A stretch of 64,000 nucleotides of DNA from UBA5072 sp963822145 (lineage in GTDB: Bacteria > Bacteroidota > Bacteroidia > Bacteroidales > UBA10428), in assembly GCA_963822145.1 (NCBI GenBank), contig CAWGGG010000001.1, positions 558,001 to 622,000 on the forward strand. The letters are read 5' to 3'. Both the position numbers and the translations under genes were made by a program. The notes under the pieces were generated by a model that saw only the letters and a program-made list of their open reading frames with translations, was not told where the DNA came from and did not search any database. Shown piece by piece: positions 61,921 to 64,000 of this stretch; position 1 is the first letter of the stretch, and the number at the start of each line of letters is the position of its first letter.

Positions 61921-63165
61921 TTAAAGGTACAAAGGCTTTAAATGCCGCTCCAGGAGATTATAGGTCACCTTGCTGCCAATGATTTCCTGATGCCTGTCCA
62001 GCACTTTCAGAAATTGATCCCCCATTTCAGCCGCGATCCTGTAACCTACATGGATCAGCTGCCTGAAATGCGGATTGTAGGCATTGCAGGCTGGATCATG
62101 GGTAAGTACCTCACTGAAATGACGGCCGCCCCAGGAATTCACCTCAGCCACTTCAGGCAGGAACTGTCGTTTGATATTCAACACGGTGGCATAGGGCCCG
62201 GTTAATTCTTCATAACGGTCGAGTGACCGTGCATATATCTCCCGGGCAATTTCCAGTCCGTCCCCACCAGCCTCCGCCAATCCTATTATCTCTTCCAGCC
62301 AGGTTGTGCCAGCTGTCTTCACGTGAATGCCGGTGTCAAATTTCCGGACGGCCGCCCTTATGGCAGGATAAATCGAAAACTTGTCACTGCCGCTGTGAAT
62401 GCTTAATTTAAGGCTGGCGGGCAATCCCAGTTCCCGGATGGCATGCTGGACGACCGCCACATCCTGCCCGAACTCCTGCTCAAACCCCTTTACATCACCC
62501 TGATAATCCACTCCCTTGGCAAATAAACCGGAAAACTTCGGGGCAATGGTTTGTACTTCCACACCTTTTTCTTTCAGTTCCGCCAGGATAAAAAACAATT
62601 CCAGCGGTCCCTGAACAATCTCGGCCTCATCAACCGACACTTCCGCTATGAAATTCCCACGGCCTTTGATCCCGCTGATATGATCATAAATTTTCCTGAC
62701 TTCCTCCAACGCAACAATGTAATTTTTAGCAAGCCCTTCCAGAAATTCAACGGTAATATTCAGTTTTTGCTGAATACCACGGATACTCATGCTGCCCAGG
62801 TATTTCGCATACCTGGCTTTAAAATCAGTCACTGCATCCTGTGATGGTTTCCTGCCAATGAAATGTGCAACATCGATGGTGAAAAAATTACTGCTGTCAA
62901 TAAATTTGTCAACGGTATCCAGGCCAATATGATCTGCGTCTACATAATAACTGCCGGAATATCCGCAGGCAGCAACAACCGATGCTGCTTCCGCCCTTAC
63001 ATCAGCAGGTGCTGATCCAATGATGGTGTGCTCCCGGTTCGATTTATTCCATACCGGAACTACCGGTATACCCAGCCGGTTGATTTCGGTAATGGCTTTT
63101 AACTGGGCCATTCCTTGTCTGCCGAACCGGTCGCCTGTTCCGAAAGAGTACTTTTCAATCTGCAT
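61921..63165 (-). CDS. uxaE: Tagaturonate/fructuronate epimerase (UxaE family)
   Basis: 414 aa from the ATG before QIEKYSFGTGDRFG; a 10-codon upstream extension overlaps the preceding gene. The UxaE family epimerises D-tagaturonate and D-fructuronate, replacing the classic uxaB/uxuB route. Conserved blocks seen: YYVDADHIGLDTVDKF, FIAEVSVDEAEIVQGP, KLSIHSGSDKFSIYP and EVNSWGGRHFSEVLTHDPA, rich in the His and Asp expected at a metal site. It starts 4 bp after the end of the Gfo/Idh gene, so the two are in one operon. Confidence 0.85.
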   Translation of the reverse strand: MQIEKYSFGTGDRFGRQGMAQLKAITEINRLGIPVVPVWNKSNREHTIIGSAPADVRAEAASVVAACGYSGSYYVDADHIGLDTVDKFIDSSNFFTIDVAHFIGRKPSQDAVTDFKARYAKYLGSMSIRGIQQKLNITVEFLEGLAKNYIVALEEVRKIYDHISGIKGRGNFIAEVSVDEAEIVQGPLELFFILAELKEKGVEVQTIAPKFSGLFAKGVDYQGDVKGFEQEFGQDVAVVQHAIRELGLPASLKLSIHSGSDKFSIYPAIRAAVRKFDTGIHVKTAGTTWLEEIIGLAEAGGDGLEIAREIYARSLDRYEELTGPYATVLNIKRQFLPEVAEVNSWGGRHFSEVLTHDPACNAYNPHFRQLIHVGYRIAAEMGDQFLKVLDRHQEIIGSKVTYNLLERHLKPLYL

Positions 63166-63169
63166 GTAC

Positions 63170-64000
63170 TCACGGTTGAGGCAGTTTCCAGCCATTCTGG
63201 TAATCGGGTGTAATCAGCTTGCTGGCTGCCTGGGTGCTGAACGACTGCGTACCATCGTCCCAGTAAACTTTTTCTCCCGTCCTGTAGGCAATATTGCCCA
63301 TCTGTGCCACAAGGGCCACCTTACGGCCCGTATCGATGCCGGCATTAAGCCTATCGGGCGTGTTGTTTATAAGGCAATCAATGAAATTCCTTACATGCAG
63401 GTCGAGACCAACGCCTACGTTCTGCTGTAACGGAACAGCTTCGATTTTCTGTTTTTCAGGCACCACTTCCCAACCATTGCGGTCCAGCACCAGGGTGCCG
63501 TTCTCACCGATGTATGACATGCCATGGGGTCTTCTCCAGTTCCCCAGTCCGATACCAATGGTATGTTCCCAGATCATGGTGAAATCCCTGAAATCATATA
63601 CGGCGGTCATGGTATCGGGTGTAACCATATCATCGTCAGGATAGGCATATTTCCCGCCCGTGGCCATGACGGATACCGGAATGTTTTTCCCCATGCCATA
63701 GAGGATATAATCGATCAGATGCACGCCCCAATCCGTCATCAGTCCGCCGGCATATTCCCAATACCAGCGCCAGGTAAAATGAAACCTGTTCTTATTGAAG
63801 GGACGCCTGGGAGCCGGTCCCAGCCACATATCATAATCCACACCTTCCGGCACAGATGCATCGGGAACTTTGGGAACAGGCCCCTTCCAGTCGACATACG
63901 ACCATGCCTTGCAGGTCCGGATGCGGCCCAGGGCACCAGCCCTCAGATAATTTATCGCATCAACGAAATGGGGCTGACTTCTTTGCCATTGTCCTACCTG
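63170..64000 (-). CDS. Gfo/Idh/MocA family oxidoreductase, 5' part outside the window
   Basis: The last 277 codons are visible; the frame is open to the window edge. The visible part covers the C-terminal sheet domain and part of the Rossmann half: WQRSQPHFVDAINYLRAGAL, then FHFTWRWYWEYAGGLMTDWG and HGMSYIGENGTLVLDRNGWE. Close in type to the two Tat-exported members at 43.5 and 45.2 kb, so it may also carry a leader. It ends 4 bp before uxaE, suggesting an operon in which the oxidoreductase and the epimerase handle related sugar acids. Confidence 0.85.
   Translation of the reverse strand, partial: QVGQWQRSQPHFVDAINYLRAGALGRIRTCKAWSYVDWKGPVPKVPDASVPEGVDYDMWLGPAPRRPFNKNRFHFTWRWYWEYAGGLMTDWGVHLIDYILYGMGKNIPVSVMATGGKYAYPDDDMVTPDTMTAVYDFRDFTMIWEHTIGIGLGNWRRPHGMSYIGENGTLVLDRNGWEVVPEKQKIEAVPLQQNVGVGLDLHVRNFIDCLINNTPDRLNAGIDTGRKVALVAQMGNIAYRTGEKVYWDDGTQSFSTQAASKLITPDYQNGWKLPQP

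Noticed and set aside
63020..63430. 136-codon plus-strand frame over the uxaE/Gfo-Idh junction
   Set aside because: It is antisense to two well-supported genes and has no recognisable domain.

Overview
The window looks like a chromosomal segment of a Bacteroidota bacterium (Bacteroidales/Marinilabiliales-like), probably environmental. Pointers: the gene order purH-mreB-mreC-mreD-PBP2-rodA, SusC-type plug proteins, DUF4421- and DUF5723-like outer-membrane proteins, GldL-like membrane hairpins, promoters of the TTG-N21-TAnnTTT(G/A) type, few Shine-Dalgarno sites, and several TTG/GTG starts. I saw no tRNA, rRNA, CRISPR array, transposase or phage module.

Region by region: 0-5.9 kb carries housekeeping genes (adk, hpt, purE, gpsA, pgi, an AcpH-like phosphodiesterase). 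5.9-13.2 kb is the rod-shape operon behind purH, on the minus strand. 13.3-17 kb holds a MacB-like permease and a DPP4-type peptidase. 17-26.8 kb is an accessory stretch in which four loci are frameshifted (dienelactone hydrolase, a small secreted peptide, an AraC/TolB/TPR regulator, an anaerobic sulfatase maturase). It also holds an intact PadR operon whose two membrane proteins are built from a 60-residue GldL-like hairpin repeated three and two times. 26.8-41.3 kb is mostly envelope proteins: two barrel-less TonB plug paralogues, beta-barrels, lipoproteins, a serine hydrolase and comM. The 3' end of comM is duplicated on the far side of a DUF4421 gene. 41-43.3 kb holds gmhA and rmuC. 43.5-50 kb encodes two Tat-type Gfo/Idh/MocA oxidoreductases, a DUF1080 lipoprotein, an ADP-ribosylglycohydrolase-family lipoprotein and a nucleoside-hydrolase lipoprotein; four of these form one operon and every product appears to be exported. 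50-64 kb holds a NatAB-like ABC exporter, a zinc alcohol dehydrogenase, a MATE pump, KDG kinase and KDPG aldolase, an ECF sigma/anti-sigma operon, two Tat-type aldo/keto reductases with eight-cysteine ferredoxin tails, tagaturonate epimerase, and a truncated Gfo/Idh gene running off the window.

Working together: KdgK, Eda and UxaE are pieces of hexuronate catabolism that feed pyruvate and glyceraldehyde 3-phosphate into central metabolism. The Gfo/Idh-DUF1080 set resembles the recently recognised oxidise-then-cleave route of glycoside breakdown, here joined to two N-glycoside-type hydrolases. A family of ~200 bp elements with terminal inverted repeats (three full copies and one truncated) occupies four intergenic gaps.

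The strongest candidates for something undescribed are the PadR-controlled GldL-like repeat proteins and the all-exported oxidoreductase/hydrolase operon. All functions are inferred from sequence reading alone; no search was run.
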